A stretch of 12,854 nt of DNA from Bacteroidota bacterium (lineage in GTDB: Bacteria > Bacteroidota > Bacteroidia > Bacteroidales > UBA1556), in NCBI GenBank assembly GCA_003648395.1, contig QMPB01000071.1:1-12854 (forward strand), read 5' to 3'. Each line of letters opens with the position of its first letter. Within the stretch, counting starts at the first letter, position 1. Both the position numbers and the translations under genes were made by a program. A model generated the notes under the pieces. That model worked only from the letters and a program-made list of their open reading frames with translations, ran no database searches and was not told the origin of the DNA. Below are positions 1-7,935 of the stretch, piece after piece.

Positions 1-308
1 TAAGCTTTGAACAAAACCCTAATGATGTAGGCTCATATCGTTTCTTGGAAAATGGGATACAAAAAGCAGTATATAGTTTTAATTATAATAGAACAGAATC
101 GTTTTTAGATTATTATAAAATTGACGAAATAGAGACTAAGTTATTGGAATTGAAGCTTGATAATGTAAGAATTATGGATGTTGTAAAAAGTAATATTATT
201 GAGCAAATTGATGATATTAATAATGGTATAAAATTGTGGAAACTATTTATAATTTTAGCATTAATGTTTTTAATATTTGAATTACTTTTGTTAAGGTTTA
301 GCAAATAG
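1..308 (+). CDS. C-terminal part of a BatA-like membrane protein (cut by left edge)
   Basis: The reading frame is open from base 3 and runs off the left edge. A TTG at 45 is only an internal leucine codon, so no start is present here. About 101 residues are visible. They end in a hydrophobic helix (from LWKLFIILALMFLIFE to the LLLLRFSK end), preceded by a segment with the motif AVYSFNYNRTES and an acidic, DIxxGIxLWK-like approach to the membrane. This tail resembles the C-terminus of the long Bacteroidota proteins that begin with a BatA (aerotolerance/VWA-type) double membrane domain and end in one membrane helix and a short cytoplasmic basic tail. That family call is by recognition of the tail only. 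The parC start lies 10 bases beyond the stop, so the two genes are probably cotranscribed. Confidence 0.6.
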   Translation, partial: SFEQNPNDVGSYRFLENGIQKAVYSFNYNRTESFLDYYKIDEIETKLLELKLDNVRIMDVVKSNIIEQIDDINNGIKLWKLFIILALMFLIFELLLLRFSK

Positions 309-318
309 AATTATTACT

Positions 319-3132
319 ATGGAAGAGGATATTACAACTCACGAAGAGGAACAAAATAAAAAAAAGGAAGTAGCTGCAGCAACTGATAAAATAGATAATG
401 CAATTGCAACTACGACTACTCTAACTGGCTTGTATGAAGATTGGTTTTTAGATTATGCATCTTATGTAATTCTAGAACGTGCAGTTCCAGATGTGCGAGA
501 TGGTTTTAAACCTGTTCAGCGTCGTATTTTGCACTCTATGCGTGAGCTTGATGATGGTAGATTCAATAAGGTAGCCAATGTTATTGGTAATACTATGAAA
601 TATCACCCCCATGGCGATTCCTCAATTGGTGGTGCTTTGGTTCAAATGGGTCAAAAGGACTTGCTAGTAGAAACTCAGGGTAACTGGGGAAATATTCTTA
701 CTGGAGATTCTGCTGCAGCGCCGCGTTATATCGAAGCCCGATTAAGTAAATTTGCTCTTGAAGTAGTTTTTAATCCTAAAACTACAAAATGGGAAATGTC
801 TTACGATGGTAGAAACCGTGAGCCGGAATTTCTTCCAGTAAAATTTCCAATGACTCTTATGATGGGAGTAGAGGGTATTGCTGTTGGCTTGGCTTCAAAA
901 ATCCTTCCTCATAACTTTAATGAACTTATTGATGCATCCATAAAGCATCTTAAGGGACGCTCATTCCAAATATATCCTGATTTTATTACAGGTGGTATTG
1001 CTGATGTCAGCAAATATAATGATGGCTTGCGTGGTGGTAGAGTTCGCGTTAGAGCTCGTATTAGCAAGCGCGATACTAAAAGTCTTATTATTACAGAAGT
1101 TCCATTTGGCACGGATACTGGCCGTCTTATCGAATCCATAGTTTCTGCTAATGAAAAAGGCAAAATTAAGATTAAGAAGATTGAAGATAATACTGCTGAA
1201 AATGTGGAAATTATTATTCACCTAGGGCCAAGAGTATCTCCTGATCAAACTATTGATGCTTTATTTGCATTTACACTTTGTGAGGATTCCATAGCTCCCA
1301 ACTGTACTGTAATCTCTAATGATAAGCCTGTGTTTATAGGAATGAAAGAGATACTTATTAGATCTACAGATCAAACATTAGGCTTGCTAGAGTTAGAGCT
1401 TCAAATTCGTAAGAATGAGCTATTGGAAAAATGGCATTTCTCTTCATTAGAAAAAATATTTATTCGCGAAAGACTTTATCGTCAAATTGAAGAAGCAGAG
1501 AGTTTTGAGGAAGCTATAGATAATATTGATAAGGCATTAGACCCTTATAAGAAGAACTTAAATAGAGAAGTTGTTCGCGAAGATATCGAGAGACTAACAG
1601 AAATTCGTATTAAGAGAATATCTAAATATAATGAGTTTAAGGCAGATGAAATAATAAAGGCTCTGGAGGAAGAGATTGAAGAAGTGAATCATCATTTGGC
1701 TAATATTGTTGATTATACGATTGCTTATTTTAAACGCATAAAACATAAATATGGTAAAGGTCGTGAGCGTAAAACCGAACTTGCTAGTTTTGATAGCATA
1801 AATGCAGCTGCAGTGGCTGTTGATAATGCTAAACTTTATGTAAATCGTGAAGAGGGTTTTGTTGGTACTGGTCTGAAAAGAGACGAGTATGTTACTGATT
1901 GCTCTGATATTGATGATATAATTGCATTTCGTAGTAATGGAACATTTACAGTGATAAAAGCTGAAGATAAAGTCTTTGTTGGTAAGGATATTATCTATGT
2001 TAGTGTGCTTAAAAAGAATGATGAACGTACTGTCTATAATATGATTTATAGCGATGGTAAAATGGGAAAAAGCTATGCCAAGCGTTTTCATGTGAAATCT
2101 GTTAATCGAAATAAGGTATATGATCTTACAAAAGGGAAGGAAGGTTCTAAGGTGCTTTATTTCTCTGCTAACCATAATGGAGAAGCTGAAATAGTGAAAG
2201 TTAAACTTCGCCGCCGTCCTAAGCTTAAAAAATTGCACTTTGATTATGATTTCTCTGAATTGGCAATTAAAGGTCGCCTAGCACATGGTAATACTCTTAC
2301 CAAAAATATTGTGAGTTCTATTACTCTTAAAGAGGATGGTGTTTCTACTTTGGCTGCTATCAGTGTTTATTTTGATTCTACAGTGCGTAGGTTTAATACT
2401 GATGAAAGAGGGGAGCTTTTGGGTGCTTTTGGACCTGATGATTTGGTTCTTAATATTATGGAGTCTGGGGAGTTTAAAACTACAAGCTATGATTTCTCTA
2501 CTCATTTCCCTGATGATTTGAAAAGCTTGCATAAGCTTGATGAATCAAAAATTTGGACTGCTGTATATTACGAAGGGGAGTCTAAGTTTTATTATATCAA
2601 ACGTTTTACTTTTGTTGCTACCGAAATTCCAGCAGCATTTATTACGGAGCATCGAAAATCTAAACTCATTCATATTACTGATAATCCAAAACCATCCTTC
2701 GAAATTATTTATAAGGCTGGTGACGCACCTCGCAATCGTGAAATGGATTTGGTAGATGCTATTGATTTCATCGATAGGAAGAGTTATAAAGCTAAAGGTA
2801 AACGGATTACAACTTATGGTGTAAAAAAGATTAATATAATTCTTCCAGAGATTGAAGAGAAAGTAGAAACTATTGAAACTGATGTTGAAATGGTAGAGAT
2901 TGATAAGGCTAAAGTAGAAAGTAAAATAAGTACAGAAGCTACAGCAAAAGTTGTAAAGGAAGAGGATTTACCTGAGGTAAAATCATTGGATGCCTTGGAA
3001 GAAGAGGTTGTGCCTGAGTTAACTAAAAAGAAGAAAAAGAAATTAGCACCTGTGAAAAAGATAGAGAAGAAGAAATCAGATAGTGTTAGTATGGATGATG
3101 AGGATCCACTGCAGGTAACTTTGGATTTTTAG
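319..3132 (+). CDS. parC: DNA topoisomerase IV subunit A (ParC)
   Basis: This is the DNA cleavage and religation subunit of topoisomerase IV, which decatenates daughter chromosomes together with ParE (not in this window). The type IIA core starts near residue 38 (YEDWFLDYASYVILERAVPD). It continues with KPVQRRILHSM, the winged-helix segment KYHPHGDSS and the active site AAAPRYIEARL, in which Y137 is the nucleophile and R136 its neighbour. The tower and coiled-coil region runs to about residue 480. The C-terminal beta-pinwheel carries AIKGRLAHGNTLTK, a Bacteroidota ParC hallmark, and I see no GyrA-box, so ParC is preferred over GyrA. Residues from about 845 to 925 are a Lys/Glu-rich low-complexity tail, and the protein ends in DPLQVTLDF. 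At 937 residues it is somewhat long for the family because of this tail and a roughly 35-residue N-terminal extension. The position equivalent to E. coli GyrA Asp87 is Gly105 (codon GGT at 631-633). The ATG at 319 has no Shine-Dalgarno, as is usual in the phylum. Confidence 0.96.
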   Translation: MEEDITTHEEEQNKKKEVAAATDKIDNAIATTTTLTGLYEDWFLDYASYVILERAVPDVRDGFKPVQRRILHSMRELDDGRFNKVANVIGNTMKYHPHGDSSIGGALVQMGQKDLLVETQGNWGNILTGDSAAAPRYIEARLSKFALEVVFNPKTTKWEMSYDGRNREPEFLPVKFPMTLMMGVEGIAVGLASKILPHNFNELIDASIKHLKGRSFQIYPDFITGGIADVSKYNDGLRGGRVRVRARISKRDTKSLIITEVPFGTDTGRLIESIVSANEKGKIKIKKIEDNTAENVEIIIHLGPRVSPDQTIDALFAFTLCEDSIAPNCTVISNDKPVFIGMKEILIRSTDQTLGLLELELQIRKNELLEKWHFSSLEKIFIRERLYRQIEEAESFEEAIDNIDKALDPYKKNLNREVVREDIERLTEIRIKRISKYNEFKADEIIKALEEEIEEVNHHLANIVDYTIAYFKRIKHKYGKGRERKTELASFDSINAAAVAVDNAKLYVNREEGFVGTGLKRDEYVTDCSDIDDIIAFRSNGTFTVIKAEDKVFVGKDIIYVSVLKKNDERTVYNMIYSDGKMGKSYAKRFHVKSVNRNKVYDLTKGKEGSKVLYFSANHNGEAEIVKVKLRRRPKLKKLHFDYDFSELAIKGRLAHGNTLTKNIVSSITLKEDGVSTLAAISVYFDSTVRRFNTDERGELLGAFGPDDLVLNIMESGEFKTTSYDFSTHFPDDLKSLHKLDESKIWTAVYYEGESKFYYIKRFTFVATEIPAAFITEHRKSKLIHITDNPKPSFEIIYKAGDAPRNREMDLVDAIDFIDRKSYKAKGKRITTYGVKKINIILPEIEEKVETIETDVEMVEIDKAKVESKISTEATAKVVKEEDLPEVKSLDALEEEVVPELTKKKKKKLAPVKKIEKKKSDSVSMDDEDPLQVTLDF

Positions 3133-3152
3133 AGAAGCTAAGCAAATTAATT

Positions 3153-3192
3153 AAAAAAGCCCGAGAGAAAATTATTTCTTTCGGGCTTTTTT
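3153..3192. terminator. Bidirectional intrinsic terminator between parC and the convergent lipoprotein gene
   Basis: An 18-base arm at 3153-3170 (AAAAAAGCCCGAGAGAAA) pairs with 3175-3192 across an ATTA loop, with only one G-U position. The A-tract on one side and T-tract on the other make it work in either direction. It lies 21 bases after the parC stop and directly abuts the stop codon of the minus-strand gene, so it serves both. Confidence 0.9.
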
Positions 3193-3193
3193 A

Positions 3194-3817
3194 TTAGTTA
3201 CGTAAGCGTATTCCAATAGAATAAGTTTGTTGCTGATAGTTTGCTGCGTTGAAATTGAATATCTCGAAACCAATATCGAAATTGTCACTATTGCAGAATA
3301 AGAGGCCATTAAAAAGGATGCCAAGACTTATAGCCCCACCAAATTGATTGTAATTATAAATGACTAATTCAGGATTCATGAACATAATGATATTATCAAG
3401 TCCGTGGTATGAGGTATATAAGGCTGTGTTTAACCTACTGTTTAGATGTTCAGGGGAGTTTGGTGATATAAAAAATGAAGAGCCAATACTTGCCGAAATA
3501 ATAGACTCAGGATTAGTAATCATATATTTAGCCTTTATGTAATAGTCGGGGTTTGATGCAAAACCAAGTCCAATATCTAATCTTTTAGAAACACCCCATG
3601 TTGTATTAATATTTAAAATGGGGCTATTTTGCCTATGTAATATACCTTTATCGACAGGTAGTTTTGGGATAGCATAACCAAAAGCAATGTTTGTTTGTAG
3701 GACACCTTCGCCTAAAGATTTTCCTGTTTCAAAACTCGATGTAGTAATGCAAGATTGAATAGAATAAACTATTATTGCAACTAATATGTATAATTTTAGG
3801 GTATTAAGTAATCTCAT
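3194..3817 (-). CDS. Predicted outer-membrane beta-barrel lipoprotein, function unknown
   Basis: The 207-residue product starts with a basic N-terminus and a hydrophobic stretch (LKLYILVAIIVYSIQSC). It ends in a plausible lipobox, with the lipid-anchored cysteine at C23. After the cysteine, TTSSFETGKSLGEG matches the opening I associate with a Bacteroidota family of small envelope proteins. The rest alternates short glycine/aromatic beta-strand-like segments (LNINTTWGVSKRLDIGLGFA, GGAISLGILFNGLL) and ends in YSIGIRLRN, the pattern of a membrane beta-barrel. There is no acidic export signal after the cysteine, unlike the neighbouring VWA lipoprotein. It lies downstream of that gene in the same direction, but a terminator-like hairpin separates them, and only about 30 bases remain for a promoter. 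Function is not recognised. The barrel prediction rests on pattern reading only. Confidence 0.75.
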   Translation of the reverse strand: MRLLNTLKLYILVAIIVYSIQSCITTSSFETGKSLGEGVLQTNIAFGYAIPKLPVDKGILHRQNSPILNINTTWGVSKRLDIGLGFASNPDYYIKAKYMITNPESIISASIGSSFFISPNSPEHLNSRLNTALYTSYHGLDNIIMFMNPELVIYNYNQFGGAISLGILFNGLLFCNSDNFDIGFEIFNFNAANYQQQTYSIGIRLRN

Positions 3818-3846
3818 AAATAGAAATAATTAGTCTATAAAATTAC

Positions 3847-3885
3847 AAAAAAGTTCAAAAGAAACTAATTCTTTCGAGCTTTTTT
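3847..3885 (-). terminator. Terminator-like hairpin after the VWA lipoprotein gene
   Basis: The arms at 3847-3863 and 3869-3885 pair over 17 positions with one mismatch and one wobble. A 5-base loop separates them, and a U-run follows in the minus-strand transcript. It begins 17 bases beyond the stop of the 3902-4861 gene. Its right arm, TTCTTTCGAGCTTTTTT, matches the right arm of the parC terminator at 16 of 17 bases. Confidence 0.6.
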
Positions 3886-3901
3886 AAACTAATAAGTTTT
3901 C

Positions 3902-4861
3902 CTAATAGTAAAAATATTTTTCATCAGTATCTCTAAATATACCATCAGGACAGGCATAAGTTGCCGTTACTCTATAGGTTACTCTTCCTTTGCTTATTGG
4001 CGAAGGTAAAGGTATTATTACAGAATTAGATAGTTGCCCATTAACTATTTGGTATAATGTAGATAAGCCTGCTGCGCTAGGATTCCAAGCAAAAGCACCG
4101 CCAGTACTATCAGCAATTACCTTTAAAGAAACCGTATCGGGTTGTACGCCATATCCTACTGTATAAACAGGGATTTGCCAGAAAAGAGATTTGTATAATA
4201 AACTATCCATTGTATATGGTTGTAAATTATTTACTCCATCTGTAAAACCAATAACTGAAGGTAAATATGTTGGATTGTTCTGAGCTAATGCCCATACATC
4301 ATCTTGACCTTGCATTACCGCTCTATAGAACGCCGTAGCGCCATGAGGGCCAAAAGTTGAGTTAACACCAGATATTAGAGTTGTAGTATTTGTGGTTAAT
4401 GCAGTGGTTACTTCTACTGTATCACTAAACTTTATAATTTCAACTTGATCAAGTGCGTTTTTCGCATTTATAAATGAAATAAGAGCATTCTCCATAGCAG
4501 GTACCGAAGTTGAATCAACATACATACTGCCACTATAATCCATTGTTAAGGCTGAAATAATTAATGATGGAAGGGTTGGAGCACCATTTGGAGTTATAGG
4601 AATTACTTCGTCTCCATTAACCATAGCAAATTCAAAATTATGATTTGTAAGATTTTTTATAGCATTTCCTTTTTGATCGGTAACGCTAATAAAGATATTA
4701 ATACCTCCTTTTTGATTATCAATAATGCGAAGGATTTTTGTGTTAATAGATGTAATCTGCTTTTCTGGTTCTATATAATCGTCCTTCTGACATGCAGTAG
4801 CAACGAGTAATAAAGTAATAACAAAAACTGATAATAAGCGTATTTTTTGTTTCATAATCAT
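3902..4861 (-). CDS. Von Willebrand factor A domain lipoprotein, probably surface exposed
   Basis: The 319-residue product has a signal peptide (MIMKQKIRLLSVFVITLLL) and lipobox VATAC with the lipidated cysteine at C24. The residues right after it are QKDDY, matching the lipoprotein export signal known from Capnocytophaga (consensus QKDDE), so export to the cell surface is likely. A short beta-rich segment (about 36-98) precedes a VWA domain (about 99-280). A complete metal-ion-dependent adhesion site is present: D108-x-S110-x-S112 (DYSGS), T176 in GATAF and D208 in FTDGVNN. Such domains bind protein partners or ligands through a divalent metal. No ligand can be inferred. A short C-terminal segment (about 281-319) with a lone Cys (C304) follows. 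The start is the first of two close ATGs; using M3 would change little. Confidence 0.85.
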   Translation of the reverse strand: MIMKQKIRLLSVFVITLLLVATACQKDDYIEPEKQITSINTKILRIIDNQKGGINIFISVTDQKGNAIKNLTNHNFEFAMVNGDEVIPITPNGAPTLPSLIISALTMDYSGSMYVDSTSVPAMENALISFINAKNALDQVEIIKFSDTVEVTTALTTNTTTLISGVNSTFGPHGATAFYRAVMQGQDDVWALAQNNPTYLPSVIGFTDGVNNLQPYTMDSLLYKSLFWQIPVYTVGYGVQPDTVSLKVIADSTGGAFAWNPSAAGLSTLYQIVNGQLSNSVIIPLPSPISKGRVTYRVTATYACPDGIFRDTDEKYFYY

Positions 4862-4881
4862 AAGTGTTAGTTGAGTAGCTA

Positions 4882-4889
4882 CAAATATA
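4882..4889 (-). promoter_or_regulatory. Promoter -7 box for the VWA lipoprotein gene
   Basis: On the minus strand this reads TATATTTG, fitting the Bacteroidota primary-sigma -7 consensus TAnnTTTG. It sits about 20 bases before the ATG, which implies a very short leader. The -33 element is weak (a TTTA about 20 bases upstream). Confidence 0.45.
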
Positions 4890-4984
4890 GATATTTTTTT
4901 GATAGCTAAATAACTTTATTTAAATAGTAGATTACGACAGAGTAAAAAGATTTAATGCAGATAAAATATGGATCATTCGCTATT

Positions 4985-5035
4985 TAGCAAAAGGTGAATT
5001 ATAGCAAAATGTGAACTATAGCTAAGGCAATTATG
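4985..5035. repeat. Three 17-base tandem repeat units upstream of the VWA gene
   Basis: Unit 1 (4985-5001) is TAGCAAAAGGTGAATTA. Unit 2 (5002-5018) is TAGCAAAATGTGAACTA, with two differences. A third, degenerate unit (5019-5035) keeps TAGC and part of the rest. The array lies between the hisS stop (5063) and the VWA promoter, about 100 bases upstream of the -7 box. Confidence 0.6.
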
Positions 5036-5062
5036 GATTAAATATATTATGGTTAATTATTA

Positions 5063-6430
5063 TTACTTTTGAAGTTTCTTAATAATATCATCTATATTGA
5101 GGTTTTCTTGTTCGCCAGTTTCCATTACTTTTAGGCCAAGTTTCCCGCTTTCTAATTCATCTTCGCCAGCAAGTATTACATATTGTATATTATTATGATT
5201 GGCATATTTCATTTGTTTTTTCATTTTTGCGGTCTCAGGAAAAAGTTCTGAATGAATTCCTGCATCACGAAGTTTAGAAAGAATTTGTATGGCTTTGCTT
5301 TCCTCTTTCTCGCCAAAGTTTATTATAAGAACTTCTGTGCCCGTTAGCGAAGTTTTAGGAAATTTATCAAGTTCAGTAAGTACGTCATAAATTCTATCGG
5401 CACCAAAGCTTATGCCTACGCCGCTAACATCTTTCAATCCAAATACACCAGTAAGATCGTCATACCGACCACCACCACTAATGCTACCGAATTTTATGTC
5501 TTTTGAAATAACTTCAAAAATTGCCCCAGTATAATAACTAAGCCCACGTGCAAGAGTTAAATCTAGCTCAACCTCATTTTTTATATCAAAAGCTTTTAAT
5601 CTATCAAAAACTTCCTCTACCTCTAGCATGCCTTTATTCCCAATTGCAGATTCGCCAATAAACTCACGAAGACAATTCATCTTTTGATTGGTATCATTGC
5701 CTTGCAAATTCATAAAAGGCTCAAGCATTTGAATTGCATCATTGTCAATGCCTTTGGTGCGTAATTCGTCATATACTGCGTCAGGCCCAATTTTATCAAT
5801 CTTATCCATTGCCACAGTTATATCAATAAGTTTTTCTGGATAACCAATACTCTCAGCTATGCCTGCAAGAATCTTTCGGTTATTAATTTTTATTATAACG
5901 TTGATGTCTAGTTTGGTAAAGACTTTGTCTAGCATTTGAATGATTTCTACCTCATTCATTAATGAGTTGCTACCAACTACATCGGCATCGCATTGAAAGA
6001 ACTCGCGATAGCGACCTTTCTGTGGTCTGTCGGCTCTCCAAACTGGTTGAATCTGATATCTTTTGAAAGGAAATTGTATATCGTTACGGTGCTGTACAAC
6101 ATAACGCGCAAAGGGTACAGTAAGGTCGTAGCGGAGTCCTTTTTCTGATATCTTGCTAACCATATTCCCACTATCTGCAGCAGATAGCTCTTCTGCACTT
6201 ACCTTCTTAAGATAATCGCCAGAATTCAATACTTTAAATAGAAGTTTATCGCCCTCTTCGCCATATTTACCCATTAATGATGATAGGTTTTCCATGGCAG
6301 GGGTTTCTATTTGAGAAAAGCCAAATAGTTTAAAAACATCTTTTATGGTATCGAATATATAATTTCTTTTTGCCATTTCTTGAGGCGAAAAGTCTCTTGT
6401 TCCTTTTGGTATGCTTGGTTGTTGTGCCAT
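5063..6430 (-). CDS. hisS: Histidine--tRNA ligase (HisRS)
   Basis: This class II aminoacyl-tRNA synthetase charges tRNA-His in the cytoplasm. The N-terminus [10 protein letters not shown] is the family opening. Motif 1 ends around P44 ([10 protein letters not shown]). [11 protein letters not shown] (101-111) belongs to the histidine pocket. Motif 2 spans [19 protein letters not shown] to EFFQCD (122-148) with R132. The histidine-specific signature [10 protein letters not shown] (293-302) carries R295, and [12 protein letters not shown] (315-326) and motif 3 [11 protein letters not shown] (337-347, R346) follow. The C-terminal anticodon-binding domain (about 365-455) includes EVLIINFG and [17 protein letters not shown]. 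The length of 455 is normal. The usual acidic residue of RGLDYY is Ser298 here; the catalytic arginines are intact. The start is the only ATG matching the family N-terminus. No clear terminator follows the gene. Confidence 0.97.
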   Translation of the reverse strand: MAQQPSIPKGTRDFSPQEMAKRNYIFDTIKDVFKLFGFSQIETPAMENLSSLMGKYGEEGDKLLFKVLNSGDYLKKVSAEELSAADSGNMVSKISEKGLRYDLTVPFARYVVQHRNDIQFPFKRYQIQPVWRADRPQKGRYREFFQCDADVVGSNSLMNEVEIIQMLDKVFTKLDINVIIKINNRKILAGIAESIGYPEKLIDITVAMDKIDKIGPDAVYDELRTKGIDNDAIQMLEPFMNLQGNDTNQKMNCLREFIGESAIGNKGMLEVEEVFDRLKAFDIKNEVELDLTLARGLSYYTGAIFEVISKDIKFGSISGGGRYDDLTGVFGLKDVSGVGISFGADRIYDVLTELDKFPKTSLTGTEVLIINFGEKEESKAIQILSKLRDAGIHSELFPETAKMKKQMKYANHNNIQYVILAGEDELESGKLGLKVMETGEQENLNIDDIIKKLQK

Positions 6431-6749
6431 AATAATTCTATAATAATTTCGGTTGGCAAAGTTATGAAAAACTACTGCTTGTTTGTAGGCTTTTTACTAA
6501 TACCAATTGTGATTCAAACTTGCTGATAAATAAATTGGAATATATTTCACATGCTCTAGGCAAAAATTCTTTTGCATAGTCATTTGTGCTTAGCTTGCCG
6601 GTAGCTACGGAAACAATTTTTAACGAAGAATATTTGAATTAGAAAGAATTTATCTTTGTTGGTTTGACCCACACCCAGTATAATTGGGAGTCCTATGTTT
6701 TATTATTAGTTTCGGAATATAAAGATTAATTGCAGCTTTGTTCTTTATA
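6431..6749. other. Gap between hisS and the transposase relic, with a possible decayed reading frame
   Basis: Apart from the hisS leader there is no intact gene. One plus-strand frame from 6481 to 6729 has only two stops (6577-6579 and 6640-6642) in about 83 codons, fewer than expected at this base composition. It reads protein-like stretches such as LLINKLEYISHALGKNSFA and GLTHTQYNWESYVLLLVSEY. I cannot assign it to a family; it may be a dead gene fragment or chance. A perfect 6-base inverted repeat (GCAAAA, loop ATTC, TTTTGC) lies at 6560-6575. Confidence 0.35.
6457..6464 (-). promoter_or_regulatory. Promoter -7 box for hisS
   Basis: On the minus strand the sequence is TAACTTTG, fitting TAnnTTTG, 26 bases before the hisS ATG. 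I see no convincing -33 TTTG at the expected distance. Confidence 0.4.
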
Positions 6750-7205
6750 TTATTTTTTATAATTAAGACTAACTCTACTTTTAAAAGAGTCAGTGTCTAT
6801 TATTTTACCATCAACTAGGTTCATTTCCTTTATTAACCTTAGAAAAAAAAGATTAATCCTTGTGATTTCTTTACAATTATTTCTTTTGAAAGAGGATATT
6901 TTACTGATAGAGGGACGTAAGCCTCGTAAGAGCCAAATGACTTCAATATTTATTCTGCAAGCTTCTTCAAGTTGCTTGTTGGAAAATATCTTTTTTCGAT
7001 AACCATATAAAACTAACTTAAGCATATCTTGACTGCGGTAGCGTGGACGACCTTTCTTATTTATACTATTATTAAATCCCAATTCGGAAATGGGAAGTGC
7101 TTCTACTAATAAATCTATTTTTCTTGCCCAAGAGCCAGTCTCTACCTTGGCTTCAAAATCAACCATAACAATCTGATCTCTGTTTATTCCGCTAACAAAA
7201 TCCAT
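6750..7205 (-). pseudogene. Truncated IS1182-family-like transposase (N-terminal part only)
   Basis: The 151 residues match the start of IS1182-type transposases. They open with an FVSGINRDQ-like segment and SWARKIDLLVEALPISELGF. The DUF772-type DNA-binding region follows at about 43-113, with GRPRYRSQDMLKLVLYGYRK, LEEACRINIEVIWLLRGL and SSFKRNN. Next comes the beginning of the DDE catalytic domain, VDGKIIDTDSFKSR, where D139 corresponds to the first catalytic aspartate. The frame stops 12 residues later, whereas full-length members run to roughly 450-550 residues. The second and third catalytic residues are therefore missing, and nothing recognisable continues in any frame below 6750. No terminal inverted repeats or target duplication could be paired around it. 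It is a dead relic and cannot transpose by itself. Confidence 0.8.
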
Positions 7206-7312
7206 AATACAGCCTTTTAAAAGTTCACAATAAAGATACTAATAATCAATGTTATATATTTATTAATATTAGTTTTTTTATTAACAGTAATTTTTATAGT
7301 GAAAAATAAATG

Positions 7313-7320
7313 TAAATTTG
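7313..7320 (+). promoter_or_regulatory. Promoter -7 box for the phosphatase gene
   Basis: TAAATTTG fits TAnnTTTG and lies 23 bases before the ATG at 7344. The upstream 60 bases are almost pure A/T with no clear TTTG at -33. Confidence 0.45.
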
Positions 7321-7343
7321 TTACTTAATTATAAATTATAAGG

Positions 7344-7802
7344 ATGCAAAAGTATTTAATGGTTTGTCTTGGTAATATTTGTCGTTCGCCAATGGCTGAA
7401 GGTATTGTTGCACGAGAATTTAGCAATCGTGGTATAAATATACAAATTGATTCTGCAGGAACTGCCGCTTATCATATAGGTGAGGGTGCTGATAGTCGTG
7501 CACAAGTAGAATTACGTAAACACGATATTGATATCTCTAATGAAAGGGCACAGAAGTTTGTTCCTGCTCATTTTAGTGAGTATGATATGATTTTTGCTAT
7601 GGATAAGCAAAACTATCTTGATATTGTTGCGCAAGCAAGAAATAAAAAGGAGCGAGATAAAGTTGTGCTTTTTATGGAATTATCAATGCCTGGGCAGGAT
7701 ATTTCTGTTCCTGATCCATATTATGGTGGAGATGAGGGTTTCGAAGAGGTCTATAAAATGATAAAACTATCGGCAGAAAAATTGGTTGATTCCGATTATT
7801 GA
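7344..7802 (+). CDS. Low-molecular-weight protein tyrosine phosphatase
   Basis: A 152-residue enzyme that hydrolyses phosphotyrosine in the cytoplasm. The P-loop C8-LGNIC-R14-S15 (CX5R) sits at the extreme N-terminus as in all family members; C8 is the nucleophile and R14 binds phosphate. The general acid is D124 in VPDPYYGG, followed by the usual acidic helix DEGFEEVYKM. The middle segment SAGTAAYHIGEGADSRAQ and the DMIFAMDKQN motif are also diagnostic. Family length is about 150-160, so it is complete. Relatives in exopolysaccharide clusters (Wzb) pair with a tyrosine kinase, but no kinase or capsule gene is visible, so a stand-alone role is more likely. The substrate cannot be predicted. 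An AAGG close to the ATG may help translation. Confidence 0.95.
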   Translation: MQKYLMVCLGNICRSPMAEGIVAREFSNRGINIQIDSAGTAAYHIGEGADSRAQVELRKHDIDISNERAQKFVPAHFSEYDMIFAMDKQNYLDIVAQARNKKERDKVVLFMELSMPGQDISVPDPYYGGDEGFEEVYKMIKLSAEKLVDSDY

Positions 7803-7885
7803 AATAAGATAGCATAGGATTTATATTTGATAAACTCACGGATTTATTTTGAGATTTAATAATTATTAAGGGTAAAAAATTAACG

Positions 7886-7893
7886 TACATTTG
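7886..7893 (+). promoter_or_regulatory. Promoter -7 box for the ABC permease gene
   Basis: TACATTTG fits TAnnTTTG, 42 bases before the ATG at 7936. The predicted leader contains a small perfect hairpin, TATTGC (7906-7911), loop AAA, GCAATA (7915-7920). A second possible -7 box, TATATTTG, lies at 7822-7829. Confidence 0.45.
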
Positions 7894-7935
7894 CGATAGT
7901 ATTTTTATTGCAAAGCAATACTGTATTTTATTTTT

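Noticed and set aside
961..1221. Minus-strand open frames inside parC (also 909-1163 and 2278-2532)
   Set aside because: Antisense shadows of parC with no start context, family motif or sensible composition.
1594..2238. 214-residue open frame on the minus strand inside parC
   Set aside because: It lies wholly within the strongly conserved parC frame and its product is low-complexity Ile/Phe/Asn-rich, as expected from the antisense of an A+T-rich gene.
7672..7890. Minus-strand frame overlapping the end of the phosphatase gene
   Set aside because: Most of it is antisense to a convincing phosphatase C-terminus; the product has no recognisable features.
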